Positions 28,604-38,643 of a stretch of DNA of 64,000 nucleotides are shown here, piece by piece; the first letter of the stretch is position 1, and each line of letters begins with the position of its first letter. Below the pieces are notes generated by a model. It did no database searches, had not been told where the DNA came from, and saw only the letters and a program-made list of their open reading frames with translations. Source of the stretch: Phenylobacterium glaciei (lineage in GTDB: Bacteria > Pseudomonadota > Alphaproteobacteria > Caulobacterales > Caulobacteraceae); contig NZ_JAGSGD010000001.1 in NCBI RefSeq assembly GCF_016772415.1, positions 2,629,501-2,693,500 of the forward strand, read 5' to 3'. Position numbers and translations under genes: made by a program.

Positions 28604-29383
28604 TCACAGTGAAGGCGAGGCGCCGCGCCGGTAGCGGGCCACGCCCAGGTGGAAGAGGCCGACCGCGATGGCGGCGTAGAGCACCGCGCCGAACACCACC
28701 ACCGCCAGGGTCTGCACGCCCGGATGACGCACCATGCCCATGGGCGCCAGCACCACGAAGCCCGCCGGCAAGATGGTGAAGGCGATGGTCTTCACCGCGC
28801 CCTGGTAGATCGACCCCGGATAGCTGGAGAACAGCAGCATGAAGTCGGTCAACTCGCGGGCGAAGCTGCGCGCGCCCACCGCCCAGAAGGCCAGGCAGGC
28901 GAAGCTGATGCTGGCGCTGACGTAGACCGTGCCCCCCGCCGCGATGGCCAACAGCACGGCGGGCAGGTCGGTCCATTCCAGCTTGGCGAAGACTGCCAGC
29001 ACGAAGATCGCGCCGGCCAGGTCGCCCCAGGCCGTGGCGATGCTCTCGCGCGCCAGCAGGCGGGGGATCAACCCCTTGGGCTGGGTCAGCAGGGCGTCCA
29101 GCTCACCGCGCAGCAGGGTGGCGGCCATGTCGCGATAGCCGCCGAAGAAGACGCCGGAGATCCCCACCACCGACATGGTCAGGCCAAACAGCAGCGCCAT
29201 GTCCTTCAGCTGCCAGCCACCGATCGAACGGAAGCCCGCGAAGAACAGCACCCACAGGGTCAGGAAAAACACGTCGTTGACGATCATCCCGCCCACCTGG
29301 ATCGCGAAGTTGCCGCGGTCGGAGAAGGAGGTGCGGATCGCCGCGGCCGACTGGGCGGCATAGAGGCGCACGAGGCTGGTCAT
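28604..29383 (-). CDS. ABC-2 type transporter permease (second permease)
   Basis: The 259-residue membrane protein has six predicted helices and belongs to the ABC-2 permease group (DUF990-like) found as a pair with an ATPase. It starts MTSLVRLYAAQSAAAIRTSF; the conserved cytoplasmic segment ELDALLTQPKGLIPRLLAR follows the second helix. Its ATG overlaps the stop of the preceding permease by four bases. Such three-gene exporters move hydrophobic compounds or polymers out; the substrate is unknown. Confidence 0.88.
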   Translation of the reverse strand: MTSLVRLYAAQSAAAIRTSFSDRGNFAIQVGGMIVNDVFFLTLWVLFFAGFRSIGGWQLKDMALLFGLTMSVVGISGVFFGGYRDMAATLLRGELDALLTQPKGLIPRLLARESIATAWGDLAGAIFVLAVFAKLEWTDLPAVLLAIAAGGTVYVSASISFACLAFWAVGARSFARELTDFMLLFSSYPGSIYQGAVKTIAFTILPAGFVVLAPMGMVRHPGVQTLAVVVFGAVLYAAIAVGLFHLGVARYRRGASPSL

Positions 29384-30177
29384 ACCCCGCCCTCCCGCAA
29401 TAGCTTGGCCAGCCCCGCGCGCCAGAGCGCCACGCACAGCAGGCTGAGCAGGACGATCCACAGCACCTGCCAGGCCACCGCCGTCAGGAACATGGCGCCC
29501 GAGGGGTGGAGCGCCTGCACCCCGGCCCAATAGAGGTGCGCGGCGAAGGGGGTCGCCTCGGCGATCTTCCGCAGCCAGTCGGGATAGAGGGTGATGGGGG
29601 CGAAGAGTCCGCCCAGCAGGAACATCAGCTTCTGGATCACCAGCATCACCGGCAGGATGCGGCGGGTCCAGAAGGCGCACAGCCCGGCCAACGCGTAGAG
29701 CAGCATGCCCACGGTCACCGCCAGCACGCCCAGGACAAACAGATAGGGATAGGTGGCGGCGGGCGGCCCCTCGCGCCCCGTCGCCGCCAGCCAGACCACC
29801 GCCGTCACTCCGAGCGCGGCCAGCCGCACCAGGGTCCCGCCCAGGTTCTGGGCCAGGCTCTGCAGCAGATAGAACTTGGGCCGCAGCAGGTGCGGCTCCA
29901 GCCCGCCGGAGCGGATGTCGTCCTCGAACCGCAGGTGTACCGAAGGCAGCGACAGCGTGATCCACTCCGTCGCCAGCACGTAGAGCACCAGGCCGCCAGC
30001 CGGCAGGCGGATGGCGCCCTGCACAGGCTCGGCCGCCACCTTGTCCCACAGGGCCGAGAGCACGGTCATGATCAGGACGTAGAACAGGCAGCGCCCAGCC
30101 AGCACGGTCCAGCCGGCCATCGCCTGGCCCGCCCCGATCCGCAGGGCGACGGCCGCCGCGATCAGGTCACGCCGCAT
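29380..30177 (-). CDS. ABC-2 type transporter permease (first permease)
   Basis: The 265-residue membrane protein has about six helices. The cytoplasmic loop RFEDDIRSGGLEPHLLRPKFYLL corresponds to the same region of the second permease, so the two probably form a heterodimer. Its start lies inside the end of the ATPase gene (11-base overlap), and its stop overlaps the second permease start. This order (ATPase, permease, permease) is the usual one for this family. Confidence 0.88.
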   Translation of the reverse strand: MRRDLIAAAVALRIGAGQAMAGWTVLAGRCLFYVLIMTVLSALWDKVAAEPVQGAIRLPAGGLVLYVLATEWITLSLPSVHLRFEDDIRSGGLEPHLLRPKFYLLQSLAQNLGGTLVRLAALGVTAVVWLAATGREGPPAATYPYLFVLGVLAVTVGMLLYALAGLCAFWTRRILPVMLVIQKLMFLLGGLFAPITLYPDWLRKIAEATPFAAHLYWAGVQALHPSGAMFLTAVAWQVLWIVLLSLLCVALWRAGLAKLLREGGV

Positions 30178-31144
30178 GGGTCGAGGCGTAGATCTCGGCG
30201 ATCACCTCCTCCATGGGGGGATCCTCGATGGTGACGTCCTCGATGCCGCCGTCGGCCATCGCCGCGGCGATAACCTGCTCCACGCGGGTGAGCTTTGTGT
30301 CCACCTCCAGGATGGTGGCGTGGGCCTCCGAGGCGCGCCGCGTCACGCCGGGGAGGTTCAGGGACACCGCCTGCCCCGCAGACTGGAAGGTGATGATCTT
30401 GCGCCCCAGGAACCGGCGGCGCAGCTGGTCGGTGGGCTGGTCCACCACGATGCGGCCCTGGTTGACGACGATGACCCGGTCGCAGACCAGCTCGATATCC
30501 CGTGTGTCATGGCTGGTGAGCAGCACGGTCTGGCCGTGGTCGCGGGCGTGCTCGCGGATGAAGTCGCGGATCGCGGCCTTGGCGGTCACGTCCAGGCCGA
30601 TGGTGGGCTCGTCGAGGAACAGCAGGTTGGGGCCGTGCAGCAGGCTGGCGGTGATCTCGCACCTCATCCGTTGGCCGAGCGACATGCGGTGCACGGGCTG
30701 GTCCAGCAGGTCGGCCAGCGCGAACCGCTCGGTCAGCTCCCCCAGCCGTTTGGCGAAGGGGGCCGCCTCCTGGTCGTAGATGTGGCGCAGCAGGGCGAAG
30801 CTCTCGCGGGCCGGCAGTTCGCCCCACAGCTGGGAGCGTTGGCCGAACACCACGCCGATCTTGTAGGCCAGCGCCTTGCGCTGCTTCCAGGGCGTCAGGC
30901 CCAGCACGCTGGCCTCGCCGGAGGACGGCTCCAGGATGCCCGACAGCATCTTCAGCGTCGTGGACTTGCCCGCACCGATGGGGCCGATGATGGCGACGCG
31001 CTCGCCCACCCCGATCTCGAAATCGACGCCGCCGACGGCCTCGACCGTCACATGTTCGGGGGAGAAGGCCTCGAAGAAGCCGCCGCGCCGCTTAGCGTAG
31101 CGGTAGGCCTTGGAGAGCGACTTGACGGTGATGACGGCGGACAT
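30167..31144 (-). CDS. ABC transporter ATP-binding protein of an ABC-2 exporter
   Basis: The 325-residue ATPase has Walker A GPIGAGKST, a signature motif MSLGQR (in place of LSGGQ, as in this subfamily), Walker B LLFLDEPTIGLD and the switch His in LLTSHDTRDIE. About 90 residues after the nucleotide-binding domain form a C-terminal regulatory part as in DrrA-like exporters. I use the ATG giving MSAVITVKSLSKAY. It is the first gene of the three-gene exporter operon. The 244 bases upstream hold a CCGCGAA/TTCGCGG hairpin (31274-31291) of unknown role. Confidence 0.92.
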   Translation of the reverse strand: MSAVITVKSLSKAYRYAKRRGGFFEAFSPEHVTVEAVGGVDFEIGVGERVAIIGPIGAGKSTTLKMLSGILEPSSGEASVLGLTPWKQRKALAYKIGVVFGQRSQLWGELPARESFALLRHIYDQEAAPFAKRLGELTERFALADLLDQPVHRMSLGQRMRCEITASLLHGPNLLFLDEPTIGLDVTAKAAIRDFIREHARDHGQTVLLTSHDTRDIELVCDRVIVVNQGRIVVDQPTDQLRRRFLGRKIITFQSAGQAVSLNLPGVTRRASEAHATILEVDTKLTRVEQVIAAAMADGGIEDVTIEDPPMEEVIAEIYASTHAA

Positions 31145-31388
31145 GGCGGGCTTCGATTTCTGAAAGGGTCGATGGGTCTGGCGGGTTGGGTGCATGCGGC
31201 GTCGGAGCCCGGTAGAGCTCATTGCCGCACGGCATCTGGCCAAACAGATTGGTCATCGTCTCAGGTCGAAAACCCGCGAACAGGTTCGCGGAACGGCGTC
31301 ATGCTTAGACGGCGATTCTGGAATTCACAACCGGGGCGCAACGAAGCTGCGCTGGGTGTGGCTTTGGCGCACGCTCATGCCTTAGCCC

Positions 31389-31985
31389 TCAGCGCCGGCG
31401 GAACAGCGCCTCCAGCCCCTGGATCACGTCCTCCATCAAGCCGCCCTCGGTGTCGGTGGGATCGGCCAGCATCATGGAGGCCGCGCCGTGGCCGCAGGCC
31501 CAGACGGCCAGGGCCACCTTGTGGATCAGGTCGGCGTCGCGGTCCTGCTGGGCCGGCGATTGGGCGATGGCGGTCTCGATGACGGCGAAGGCCCGGTCGC
31601 GCGCCGCGCCCACCTCCGGATCGCCCAGCACCGTGGGATCGAACATCAGGGCGTAGAGCGCCGGCTGGGCCCGGGCGAAGCCGAAATAGGCCAGGGCCGT
31701 CACCCGGATCGGAGCGTCGGGCGACGCCGAGGCGGCGGCGCGCAGGGCGGCCTCGAACTCGCCGAACCCCTCGGCGGCCAGCCCCGCGAGCAGGGCCTGT
31801 TTGGAAGTGTAGTGGTGATAGACCGAGCCCGGCGCGATCCCGGTCCGGGCCGCCAGGGCGCGCAGGTTCAGCTTGCCGATCCCGCCGCTCTCCAGCAGGG
31901 CGCGGGCCTCGTCCATCAGCTGGGCGCGCAGATTGCCCACGTGATAGCCCCGACGCCTGCTCGCGCCCACGGACGGCCAGGGCAT
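31389..31985 (-). CDS. TetR/AcrR family transcriptional regulator
   Basis: The 198-residue protein has an N-terminal TetR helix-turn-helix (NLRALAARTGIAPGSVYHHYTSKQALL) and a helical ligand domain with a WHG-type segment (LAVWACGHGAASMML). It is divergent from the enoyl-CoA hydratase gene, with a GTGATC...GTTCAC dyad in the gap, the usual arrangement of a regulator that controls itself and its neighbour. Acyl-CoA or a related ligand would fit the neighbours but is not shown. Confidence 0.9.
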   Translation of the reverse strand: MPWPSVGASRRRGYHVGNLRAQLMDEARALLESGGIGKLNLRALAARTGIAPGSVYHHYTSKQALLAGLAAEGFGEFEAALRAAASASPDAPIRVTALAYFGFARAQPALYALMFDPTVLGDPEVGAARDRAFAVIETAIAQSPAQQDRDADLIHKVALAVWACGHGAASMMLADPTDTEGGLMEDVIQGLEALFRRR

Positions 31986-32047
31986 CAGCAGCCCTTCCCG
32001 TCGCGCAGGTCGGCAAAACGGCGGCGCATGCAGACTCCCGAAGCTAA

Positions 32048-32062
32048 GTGATCAATGTTCAC
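32048..32062. promoter_or_regulatory. candidate TetR operator between the TetR and enoyl-CoA hydratase genes
   Basis: GTGATCAATGTTCAC is a near-perfect 15-bp dyad, 63 bases before the TetR start and 71 before the hydratase start. It matches GTGATCGTTGGTCAC at 6442-6456. A weaker relative, GTGATCAACGGTTCG, occurs on the minus strand at 32914-32928 before the monooxygenase gene. Confidence 0.5.
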
Positions 32063-32132
32063 CGCCTTTGCCACGGTTGTCGAGGCGCGATGCGCGTCGC
32101 AGATTGGCGCGGTGACCTGGGAGGACACAACC

Positions 32133-32924
32133 ATGTCGGGCGAGGTGCGGATCGAGATCGAGGCGCGGGCCGGCGGCGCCTGCGTGGCCCATGTCACCCT
32201 GGACAACGCAGCCAAGCTCAACACCCTGAACAGCGCCCTGATGAAGGCGTTCGCCGCGCGGATCGGGGCGCTCGCCAAGGATGAGCATCTCCGCGCCGTT
32301 GTGCTGACCGGGGCCGGCGACCGCGCCTTCATCGGCGGCGCCGACATCGACGAGATGGCGGGCCTGGACGCCACCACGGCGCGCGCCTTCATCACCCGCG
32401 TCCACCGCTGCTGCGAGACCTTGCGCGACTTGCCGGTCCCGGTGATCGGGCGGATCAACGGCTATGCCCTGGGCGCCGGGATGGAGGTGGCCGCGGCCTG
32501 CGACCTGCGGGTGGCCGCCGACAGCGCGGTGTTCGGCATGCCGGAGGTCAAGCTGGGCATCCCGTCGGTGGTGGAGGCCGCCCTCCTCCCGTCCCTGGTG
32601 GGATGGGGTCGCACCCGCCAGATGCTGCTGTTGGGCGAGACCTTCAGCGCCGCCGAGGCGGAAGGCTGGGGTCTGGTGGAGGCGGTGGTCCCCGCGGGCG
32701 ACCTGGACGCCCAGGTGGAGACCTGGATCGAAAGCCTGCTGGCCGCCGAGCCCGCCGCCGTACGGCTGCAGAAAGCCCTGATCCGCCGCTGGGAGGACCT
32801 GCCCATGAAGGACGCCATCGCCGCCGGCATTGACGCCTTCGAGGCCGCCTGGAGCACCGACGCGCCGTCCAAGGCGATGACCGAGTTCCAGGCCGGCCGG
32901 GCGGCGCGACGAACGAACCGTTGA
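32133..32924 (+). CDS. enoyl-CoA hydratase/isomerase family protein
   Basis: The 263-residue crotonase-fold protein has the first oxyanion segment AFIGGADIDEMAG and the second GYALGAGMEVAAACDLRVA, with Glu at the usual first catalytic position (GAGMEVA) and Pro-Glu-Val (MPEVKLGIPS) near the second. It would hydrate enoyl-CoA in fatty-acid or related acid breakdown. GGAGG lies upstream of the chosen ATG. It is divergent from the TetR regulator and followed 53 bases later by the monooxygenase, possibly as one operon. Confidence 0.9.
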   Translation: MSGEVRIEIEARAGGACVAHVTLDNAAKLNTLNSALMKAFAARIGALAKDEHLRAVVLTGAGDRAFIGGADIDEMAGLDATTARAFITRVHRCCETLRDLPVPVIGRINGYALGAGMEVAAACDLRVAADSAVFGMPEVKLGIPSVVEAALLPSLVGWGRTRQMLLLGETFSAAEAEGWGLVEAVVPAGDLDAQVETWIESLLAAEPAAVRLQKALIRRWEDLPMKDAIAAGIDAFEAAWSTDAPSKAMTEFQAGRAARRTNR

Positions 32925-32977
32925 TCACCTAAGGAGCCCCCGGTAGCCTTCCGCGACGACAGTCGGGAACGGAACAC

Positions 32978-34441
32978 ATGGGCGCGGACTTCAAGGTCGC
33001 CATATTGGGCGCGGGCTTCGCAGGCCTCTGCATGGGGCTGAAGCTGCAGGCCAAGGGCGAGGCGTCCTTCGTGATCCTGGAGAAGGCCGACCGGGTCGGC
33101 GGCACCTGGCGGGAGAACATCTATCCCGGCAGCGGCTGCGACATCCCCAGCCACCTCTATTCCTACTCCTTCGAACCCAATCCCGACTGGCCGGAAGTCT
33201 TCTCGGCCCAGCCTGACATCCTTGGCTACATCGAAGGCGTCGTGGAAAAGCATCAGCTTTCCAAACACCTGAAGTTCAATTCTGAGGTGACGTCGGCGGC
33301 CTGGGACGACGGCGCGGCGCTGTGGCGCATCGGACTCGGCGACGGCTCCACCGTCACCGCCGAAACCTTTGTCACCGCCTGGGGCCAGCTTAACCGGCCA
33401 AAGGTTCCACCCATCCCGGGCCGCGACGACTTCGCCGGCGTCGCCTTCCACTCCGCCCAGTGGGACGCCTCCGTCGATCTGACCGGCAAGCGGGTGGCGG
33501 TGATCGGCAACGGCGCCAGCGCCGTGCAGTTCGTGCCGGAGGTGGCCAAGCTCGCCAGCCAACTGACGCTCTTCCAGCGGTCGCCCAACTGGATCGTGCC
33601 GCGCATGAACCGGCCCTATACCGACGCCGAGAAGGCCCGTTTCCGCGCCGAGCCCGGCTTCATGGCCAAGGTGCGCGGCGATATCTTCGAGATGGCCGAG
33701 GCCAGGCTGGAGGCCAAGCGCGCCGGGACCCTGCCCGTGGAGGAGGTCCCCATCCCGCTCGCCCACCTGCACGCCCAAGTGACCGACCCCGACCTGCGCG
33801 CCAAGCTGACTCCCGACTACGAGATCGGCTGCAAGCGCGTGCTGATCTCCAACGACTTCTATCCCGCCCTCACCCAGCCCAATGTGACCCTGGTCACCGA
33901 GGCCATCGCCCGCATGACCCCGCGCGGCGTGGTCGACAGCGAAGGCCGCGAGCATGAGGTCGACGTGGTGATCTACGCCACCGGCTTCGAGACCCGCTCC
34001 TTCGTCGGCGACACCGGCGTCACCGGCGTGAACGGCCTACGGCTGAGCGACGTCTGGATCGATGGCCCGGAGGCCTATCTGGGCCTCTCCGTCACCGGTT
34101 TCCCCAATCTTTTCATGCTGTACGGGCCGAACACGAACCTGGGGCACAACTCCATCATCTACATGATCGAGGTCCAGGCCGACTATGTGCTGCAGGCGCT
34201 AGACGCCATCGCCGCTCACGGCCCGCTGTCGGTGAGGCAGGAGGTCTCCGACGCCTTCAACGCCGACCTGCAGAAGGCGCTGGCCGTCACGCCGTGGGCC
34301 GGAACCTGCACCAGCTGGTACAAGACCGCCGACGGCCGCATCCTCAACAACTGGCCCCACACCGCGCGCGCCTATGCCCGAGCCGTCGAGCGGTTTGACC
34401 TGGAGACCTATGAGGTGATGCGGGCGGTGGAGCTCGCCTAG
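32978..34441 (+). CDS. flavin-containing monooxygenase, Baeyer-Villiger type
   Basis: The 487-residue enzyme has an FAD-binding motif GAGFAGLCMG (11-20), GGTWREN, the Baeyer-Villiger fingerprint FxGxxxHxxxW (FAGVAFHSAQWD) and the NADPH-binding GNGASAVQFVPE. Such enzymes insert oxygen next to ketones or hydroxylate substrates with NADPH and oxygen. It is downstream of the enoyl-CoA hydratase on the same strand. Its stop TAG lies in CTAG, which is shared with the stop of the convergent kinase gene. Confidence 0.9.
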   Translation: MGADFKVAILGAGFAGLCMGLKLQAKGEASFVILEKADRVGGTWRENIYPGSGCDIPSHLYSYSFEPNPDWPEVFSAQPDILGYIEGVVEKHQLSKHLKFNSEVTSAAWDDGAALWRIGLGDGSTVTAETFVTAWGQLNRPKVPPIPGRDDFAGVAFHSAQWDASVDLTGKRVAVIGNGASAVQFVPEVAKLASQLTLFQRSPNWIVPRMNRPYTDAEKARFRAEPGFMAKVRGDIFEMAEARLEAKRAGTLPVEEVPIPLAHLHAQVTDPDLRAKLTPDYEIGCKRVLISNDFYPALTQPNVTLVTEAIARMTPRGVVDSEGREHEVDVVIYATGFETRSFVGDTGVTGVNGLRLSDVWIDGPEAYLGLSVTGFPNLFMLYGPNTNLGHNSIIYMIEVQADYVLQALDAIAAHGPLSVRQEVSDAFNADLQKALAVTPWAGTCTSWYKTADGRILNNWPHTARAYARAVERFDLETYEVMRAVELA

Positions 34442-36876
34442 GCCGTTACCGAGGCGTCACCGTCCTCATCTTCCGCCTCGACCTCCAGCACCGCCTGCAG
34501 CGCGGCGAACAGCCGGCCCACCTCGATGGGCTTGGCCACGAAGCCATCCATGCCGGCCTCGGCGTATTCGGCTACCTGGTGGGCCATGGCGTTGGCGGTC
34601 AGGGCGATGATCGGGGTGCGCGCCCGGCCCTCGGCGGCCTCGCGGGTACGGATGATCGCCGCCGCCGTCGGGCCGTCCATCTCGGGCATCTGGACGTCCA
34701 TCAGGATGACGTCCCACGCCTCGCGGGCCCAGGCCTCCACCGCCAGCTTTCCGTTCTCGACGATCACCGGATCGACGCCGATCTGGTGCAGCAGCGTCTT
34801 GAGGACCAGCTGGTTGACCTTGTTGTCCTCGGCGGCCAGCACCCGCAGGGCGCCGACCTCCATCTCCATAGCCTCGACCACGCCGGGATCGGGCGCCGGG
34901 AGGACATGCTGCGCCGCACTCTTGGTCAGCGGCAGGGTGACGGTGAAGGTGGTTCCCCCGCCGGGCGCGCTCTCGGCCCGGATCGCGCCTCCCATCAGCT
35001 GGGCGAGCTCCCGGCAGATGGCCAAGCCCAGCCCTGTGCCGCCATAGCGCCGTGTGGTCGAGGCGTCGGCCTGCTCGAATTTCTGGAACAGGCTGGCCAG
35101 CCGCTCTGGAGGGATGCCGATCCCGGTGTCGGCCACGCTCAGGCGCAGACCGTCGTCGGTGCGCGCCACACAGACCCGGACCTCACCCTGCTCGGTGAAC
35201 TTCAGCGCGTTGGAGACCAGATTGTAGAGGATCTGCCGCACCCGGGTGGAGTCGCCCACATAGACGCCGCGCGCCTCGGACTCGACGGCGAGATCGAAGG
35301 ACAGGCCCTTCTTGTTGGCGATGGCGGTGAAGGCCGCGTGCGCGCCTCGGGCCAGGTCGCTGATGTCGAACTCGGTCTCCTCCAGCTCCAACTTTCCGGC
35401 CTCGATCTTCGAGAGGTCCAGCACGTCGTTGAGGATGTGCAGCAGGGTCTCCCCCGACTGGCGCACCACGTCCAGGCGGTCGCGCTGCACCGTGCTCAGT
35501 TCGTCAGCGGCCATGGCCTGCGCCATGCCCAGCACCCCGTTCAGCGGCGTGCGGATTTCGTGGCTCATCGTCGCCAGGAACGCGGATTTGGCCCGGTTGG
35601 CCGTCTCGGCGTCCTCCTTGGCCTGCAGCAAGGCGCGCTCGGCTTCCTTACGTTTTGTGATGTCCTGCATGGCGCCGATCAGGCGCGCGGGCCGGCCCTC
35701 GCTGTCGAGGACCAGGCGGCAGGCGGCCGAGGTCCAGACTTCCCGGTCGTCGGCGCGGATGATCCGGTATTCGGGGCGGTACGGCGCACCTTCCTCGGCG
35801 TGCAGCTTCCAGGCCGCCTCGACATTGGGGCGGTCGCGCAGATCTATGGTGGAGTAGATGTCCCTGAACAGTTCCTCGTAAGTCTTTGGCTCGGTGAAGA
35901 AGGTGTCCTCGGCGCCGGCCTTGATCAGTTCGCGCCGCTGGTAGTCCATCTCCCAGACATGGATGTCGGCGATCTCCATGGCCAGGGTGAGGCGCTGCTC
36001 GGAGCGCTCCGTGCGCTCCAGCGCGTCAACCATGCTGGTGATGTCGTGGCTGGCGGCCACCATTCCGCCCACCTCTCCACGGGCGTTCCGCCAGGGCGCC
36101 AGCTCGATGTTTGTCCACACCGGGCGACCTTCCGCGTCCTGGCTCGCCAGGCGTTCCTTGCGGATCGTCTCCCCGTCCAGGCAGCTATCGTAGGCGAACC
36201 GCCATTTCTCCGCCCAAGGCGTGACCTCGAATAGAGTCAGGCCGACGACCTCCTCCGGCGTCTTGTTCACGCGCGCCGCCCACCGAGGGCTGCAGACCAG
36301 AATCCGGTGATCGCGATCGGTCAGCACCACCGTCCCCGGGAGGGCCGCGATCACCGCCGAAAGCGTGGCGGAGACCGCGTCGCGTTCGCGCAGGCTCTCC
36401 TCACGGCCGCGGGTCGCTCGAGCGCGCGCCCAGTCGTGGGCCACGAAGGCCGCCAGATCGGCAAGCCGTCCCGCCATGTCGGGATCGTAGGCGCGGACCT
36501 CCGCGCCGGCGACCGCCAGGACCCCGGGGGTCCTGCCATCGTCCAGGTAGATGGGGGCCGCGGCGTAGAAGCGCAGGTTCAGGGGACCTGCGACCCACTC
36601 CGTATCCGCCAGGCGTGGGTCGTCGCGGCCGTCCGCCACCCAGAGCGGCTTGCCAGTCTCCAGCACGATCTGCGCGCCTGGATCGATGGGGTGTTCGCCC
36701 TTGGGATCGCGGCTGCGCCAGGCGCGGCCATCCTGGGTGAGGACGATCTGGGCGTCGACGCGACCGAACAGGGTCTTGGCCAGGCGTGTGGCGCGGTCAC
36801 AGACCTCCTGGCTGAGGTCGAGCTCGAAGGGGCGGCCCGGCGCGGCCGGGGACGCCGGCGTACTGATATCTGACAT
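34438..36876 (-). CDS. cytoplasmic hybrid histidine kinase with GAF and PAS domains
   Basis: The 812-residue protein has no membrane segment. Residues about 15-150 form a GAF-like domain, 170-280 and 290-410 two PAS domains (the second with PAC segment [16 protein letters not shown]), then HisKA with His439 ([17 protein letters not shown]), HATPase ([28 protein letters not shown]) and a receiver with Asp727 ([13 protein letters not shown]). All catalytic motifs are intact. The PAS/GAF array suggests sensing of a soluble or redox/light signal, not determined here. It stands alone, convergent with the monooxygenase. Confidence 0.92.
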   Translation of the reverse strand: MSDISTPASPAAPGRPFELDLSQEVCDRATRLAKTLFGRVDAQIVLTQDGRAWRSRDPKGEHPIDPGAQIVLETGKPLWVADGRDDPRLADTEWVAGPLNLRFYAAAPIYLDDGRTPGVLAVAGAEVRAYDPDMAGRLADLAAFVAHDWARARATRGREESLRERDAVSATLSAVIAALPGTVVLTDRDHRILVCSPRWAARVNKTPEEVVGLTLFEVTPWAEKWRFAYDSCLDGETIRKERLASQDAEGRPVWTNIELAPWRNARGEVGGMVAASHDITSMVDALERTERSEQRLTLAMEIADIHVWEMDYQRRELIKAGAEDTFFTEPKTYEELFRDIYSTIDLRDRPNVEAAWKLHAEEGAPYRPEYRIIRADDREVWTSAACRLVLDSEGRPARLIGAMQDITKRKEAERALLQAKEDAETANRAKSAFLATMSHEIRTPLNGVLGMAQAMAADELSTVQRDRLDVVRQSGETLLHILNDVLDLSKIEAGKLELEETEFDISDLARGAHAAFTAIANKKGLSFDLAVESEARGVYVGDSTRVRQILYNLVSNALKFTEQGEVRVCVARTDDGLRLSVADTGIGIPPERLASLFQKFEQADASTTRRYGGTGLGLAICRELAQLMGGAIRAESAPGGGTTFTVTLPLTKSAAQHVLPAPDPGVVEAMEMEVGALRVLAAEDNKVNQLVLKTLLHQIGVDPVIVENGKLAVEAWAREAWDVILMDVQMPEMDGPTAAAIIRTREAAEGRARTPIIALTANAMAHQVAEYAEAGMDGFVAKPIEVGRLFAALQAVLEVEAEDEDGDASVTA

Positions 36877-37000
36877 GCGCCGATCCCCCGATCTTTGCCG
36901 ATCGTTAGAAAAATGGTACGGGACTTGGGTTAAGAGCGGCTTTAGACGCAGCCGTCAGAAACCTCCGCTTTGGCGCGATTTCCCGTGTGCACCGGGTGAC

Positions 37001-37978
37001 TTAGGCGCGCGCCGTGGCGGCCGGCCAGGACCAGCCCTCGAACTCCGAGGGATGGATGTATTCCTTGCGATACCAGGGCCGCTCGCGGGCGTCGAAGATC
37101 GAGACCAGCCATTCGGCCACGCGGGCCACGCGGGGCGATTTCAGGGCGTCGCGGTGATGGCACAGCCACAGGGTGCCGGTCGCCAGCGGGGGAATGTCCA
37201 GCATCACCAGGTTGGAGGTCGTGCGCAGGATGGCGGTCGGAATCGCGCCGATGCCTGCGCCGCGCTCGATGGCGAACAACATGGCGGTGGAGGAGTTCAC
37301 CACCAGGGCCGGAGCCGTCAGCTCCATGAAGGCGCCGGTCTTGGCTTGCCACTGGCCCTTTTCGCTGACCTGGGCCGAGTGGGCGATGAAGCGGTGGCCC
37401 ACCGCGGCCTCCAGGCGCGTGGGGGCCCCATACGTGTCGATGTAGTCCTGCGAGGCGAACAGCGCGTAATGCAGGGTCGCCAGCTCGCTAGCCGCCACAT
37501 CCGGCTGATCGCCGGGCTGAGTGAGCTGGATCGACAGGTCGATGTGAGCGTCCACCGGGTTCTCAGGATAGAAGCCGCAGTCCAGGGCCAGCCGGATACC
37601 GGGGTTTTCCTTCATGAAGTCCGCGAGTTTCACCCCCACCAGGAAGCCGCCGATGCCCTCGGGCGCGCTGATGGTCACCTCGCCGGTGTCGTGGCGGTCG
37701 GCCTCCAGGGCCAGGCGTTCGATGTCCACCGAGGCCCGGTGCATGGAAAGCGCCCGGTCATAGATCCGCTCGCCAGCCCGGGTAAGGCTGACCCCGCGCA
37801 GGCCGCGATCGAACAGCCGCACCCCCAGGCGGGTCTCCAGGTCGTCGATGCGGCGGGTGATGGTGGGCTGGCTGGTACGCAGTCGGCGCGCGGCCGCGCC
37901 GAAGCTGCCAGCCTGGGCCGCCGCCACAAAGGTCTTGATGTCGTCCCAGTCGGCGCGCCCGCCGTCGTGATTGTCCAT
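37001..37978 (-). CDS. LysR family transcriptional regulator
   Basis: The 325-residue protein has an N-terminal LysR helix-turn-helix (FVAAAQAGSFGAAARRLRTSQPTITRRIDDLETRLGVRLFDR) and a periplasmic-binding-like effector domain. I start at the ATG giving MDNHDGGRADWDD; another ATG at 38008 would add ten residues. It is divergent from the operon beginning at 38083, 104 bases away, and may regulate it. The effector is unknown. Confidence 0.9.
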   Translation of the reverse strand: MDNHDGGRADWDDIKTFVAAAQAGSFGAAARRLRTSQPTITRRIDDLETRLGVRLFDRGLRGVSLTRAGERIYDRALSMHRASVDIERLALEADRHDTGEVTISAPEGIGGFLVGVKLADFMKENPGIRLALDCGFYPENPVDAHIDLSIQLTQPGDQPDVAASELATLHYALFASQDYIDTYGAPTRLEAAVGHRFIAHSAQVSEKGQWQAKTGAFMELTAPALVVNSSTAMLFAIERGAGIGAIPTAILRTTSNLVMLDIPPLATGTLWLCHHRDALKSPRVARVAEWLVSIFDARERPWYRKEYIHPSEFEGWSWPAATARA

Positions 37979-38082
37979 CCCACCCAACCAGAACCGTGGC
38001 GCCCCCATACGAACTTGGCGGCTGCACGCAGATGAATTGAGGCTCTACCAAAAGGGGACTTCGCACAAGTCGGGTGAGAACG

Positions 38083-38643
38083 ATGGCCGCAACCGCCGAT
38101 GACACGCGACCCGCCGTTGAACACCTTGCGGGACTGGGTTTCACGTTGGCGACACCCGATGAAATCGCGGCCGGCCGTGACATCGCGGCGCGCACCGTAG
38201 GGCCTGATATCGCCACCGTGGCGACCCTGCAGGCGGTCCAGAACCGCACCGGCCGATCGGCCTTCGTCTATCGCGACGACGACGGCGGGCTGGCGGCGGT
38301 GCTCTGCGTCATCCCCCTCACGCCAGCCGCCGCCCCGGCCCTGGCGGCGGGAATGTTTGACGGGATCAGACCGCCCTTGTCGATGGCCGCGCAGCCGGGC
38401 GACCCGGTCATCGCCGTCTATGGCTGGGGCATGGCGGGCGTCACCTGGCGGGGCCGCGCGATGGTGATGAAGGCCGCCTTGGCGATCCACCGCGAGATCT
38501 ACGACCTCGTCCCTCTGTATGGCCGCGCCGCGACGCCCGGCGGTCAGCGGACCCTGCTGGGCCGCCTGGGCGCCCAGGCGGTTCCCGGCCCGGGCGGCCT
38601 TGTGGTCTGCCCTCCATGGACCCCCCGACGGAAGGCCGCCTGA
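38083..38643 (+). CDS. hypothetical protein, first gene of an unknown four-gene operon
   Basis: The 186-residue soluble protein contains a central segment VIAVYGWGMAGVTWRGRAMVMKAALAIHREIY that looks like the acceptor/CoA region of a very divergent GNAT fold, but this is only a weak resemblance. No signal peptide is present. Its TGA overlaps the next ATG by one base (TGATG), so translation is coupled. I do not recognise the family. Confidence 0.6.
   Translation: MAATADDTRPAVEHLAGLGFTLATPDEIAAGRDIAARTVGPDIATVATLQAVQNRTGRSAFVYRDDDGGLAAVLCVIPLTPAAAPALAAGMFDGIRPPLSMAAQPGDPVIAVYGWGMAGVTWRGRAMVMKAALAIHREIYDLVPLYGRAATPGGQRTLLGRLGAQAVPGPGGLVVCPPWTPRRKAA

Noticed and set aside
31200..31291. tRNA-like stretch (GGTAGAGC, a 7-base-loop hairpin, and a second hairpin)
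   Set aside because: GGTAGAGC resembles a D arm, but no acceptor stem, no GTTCGA T loop and no consistent spacing are present.
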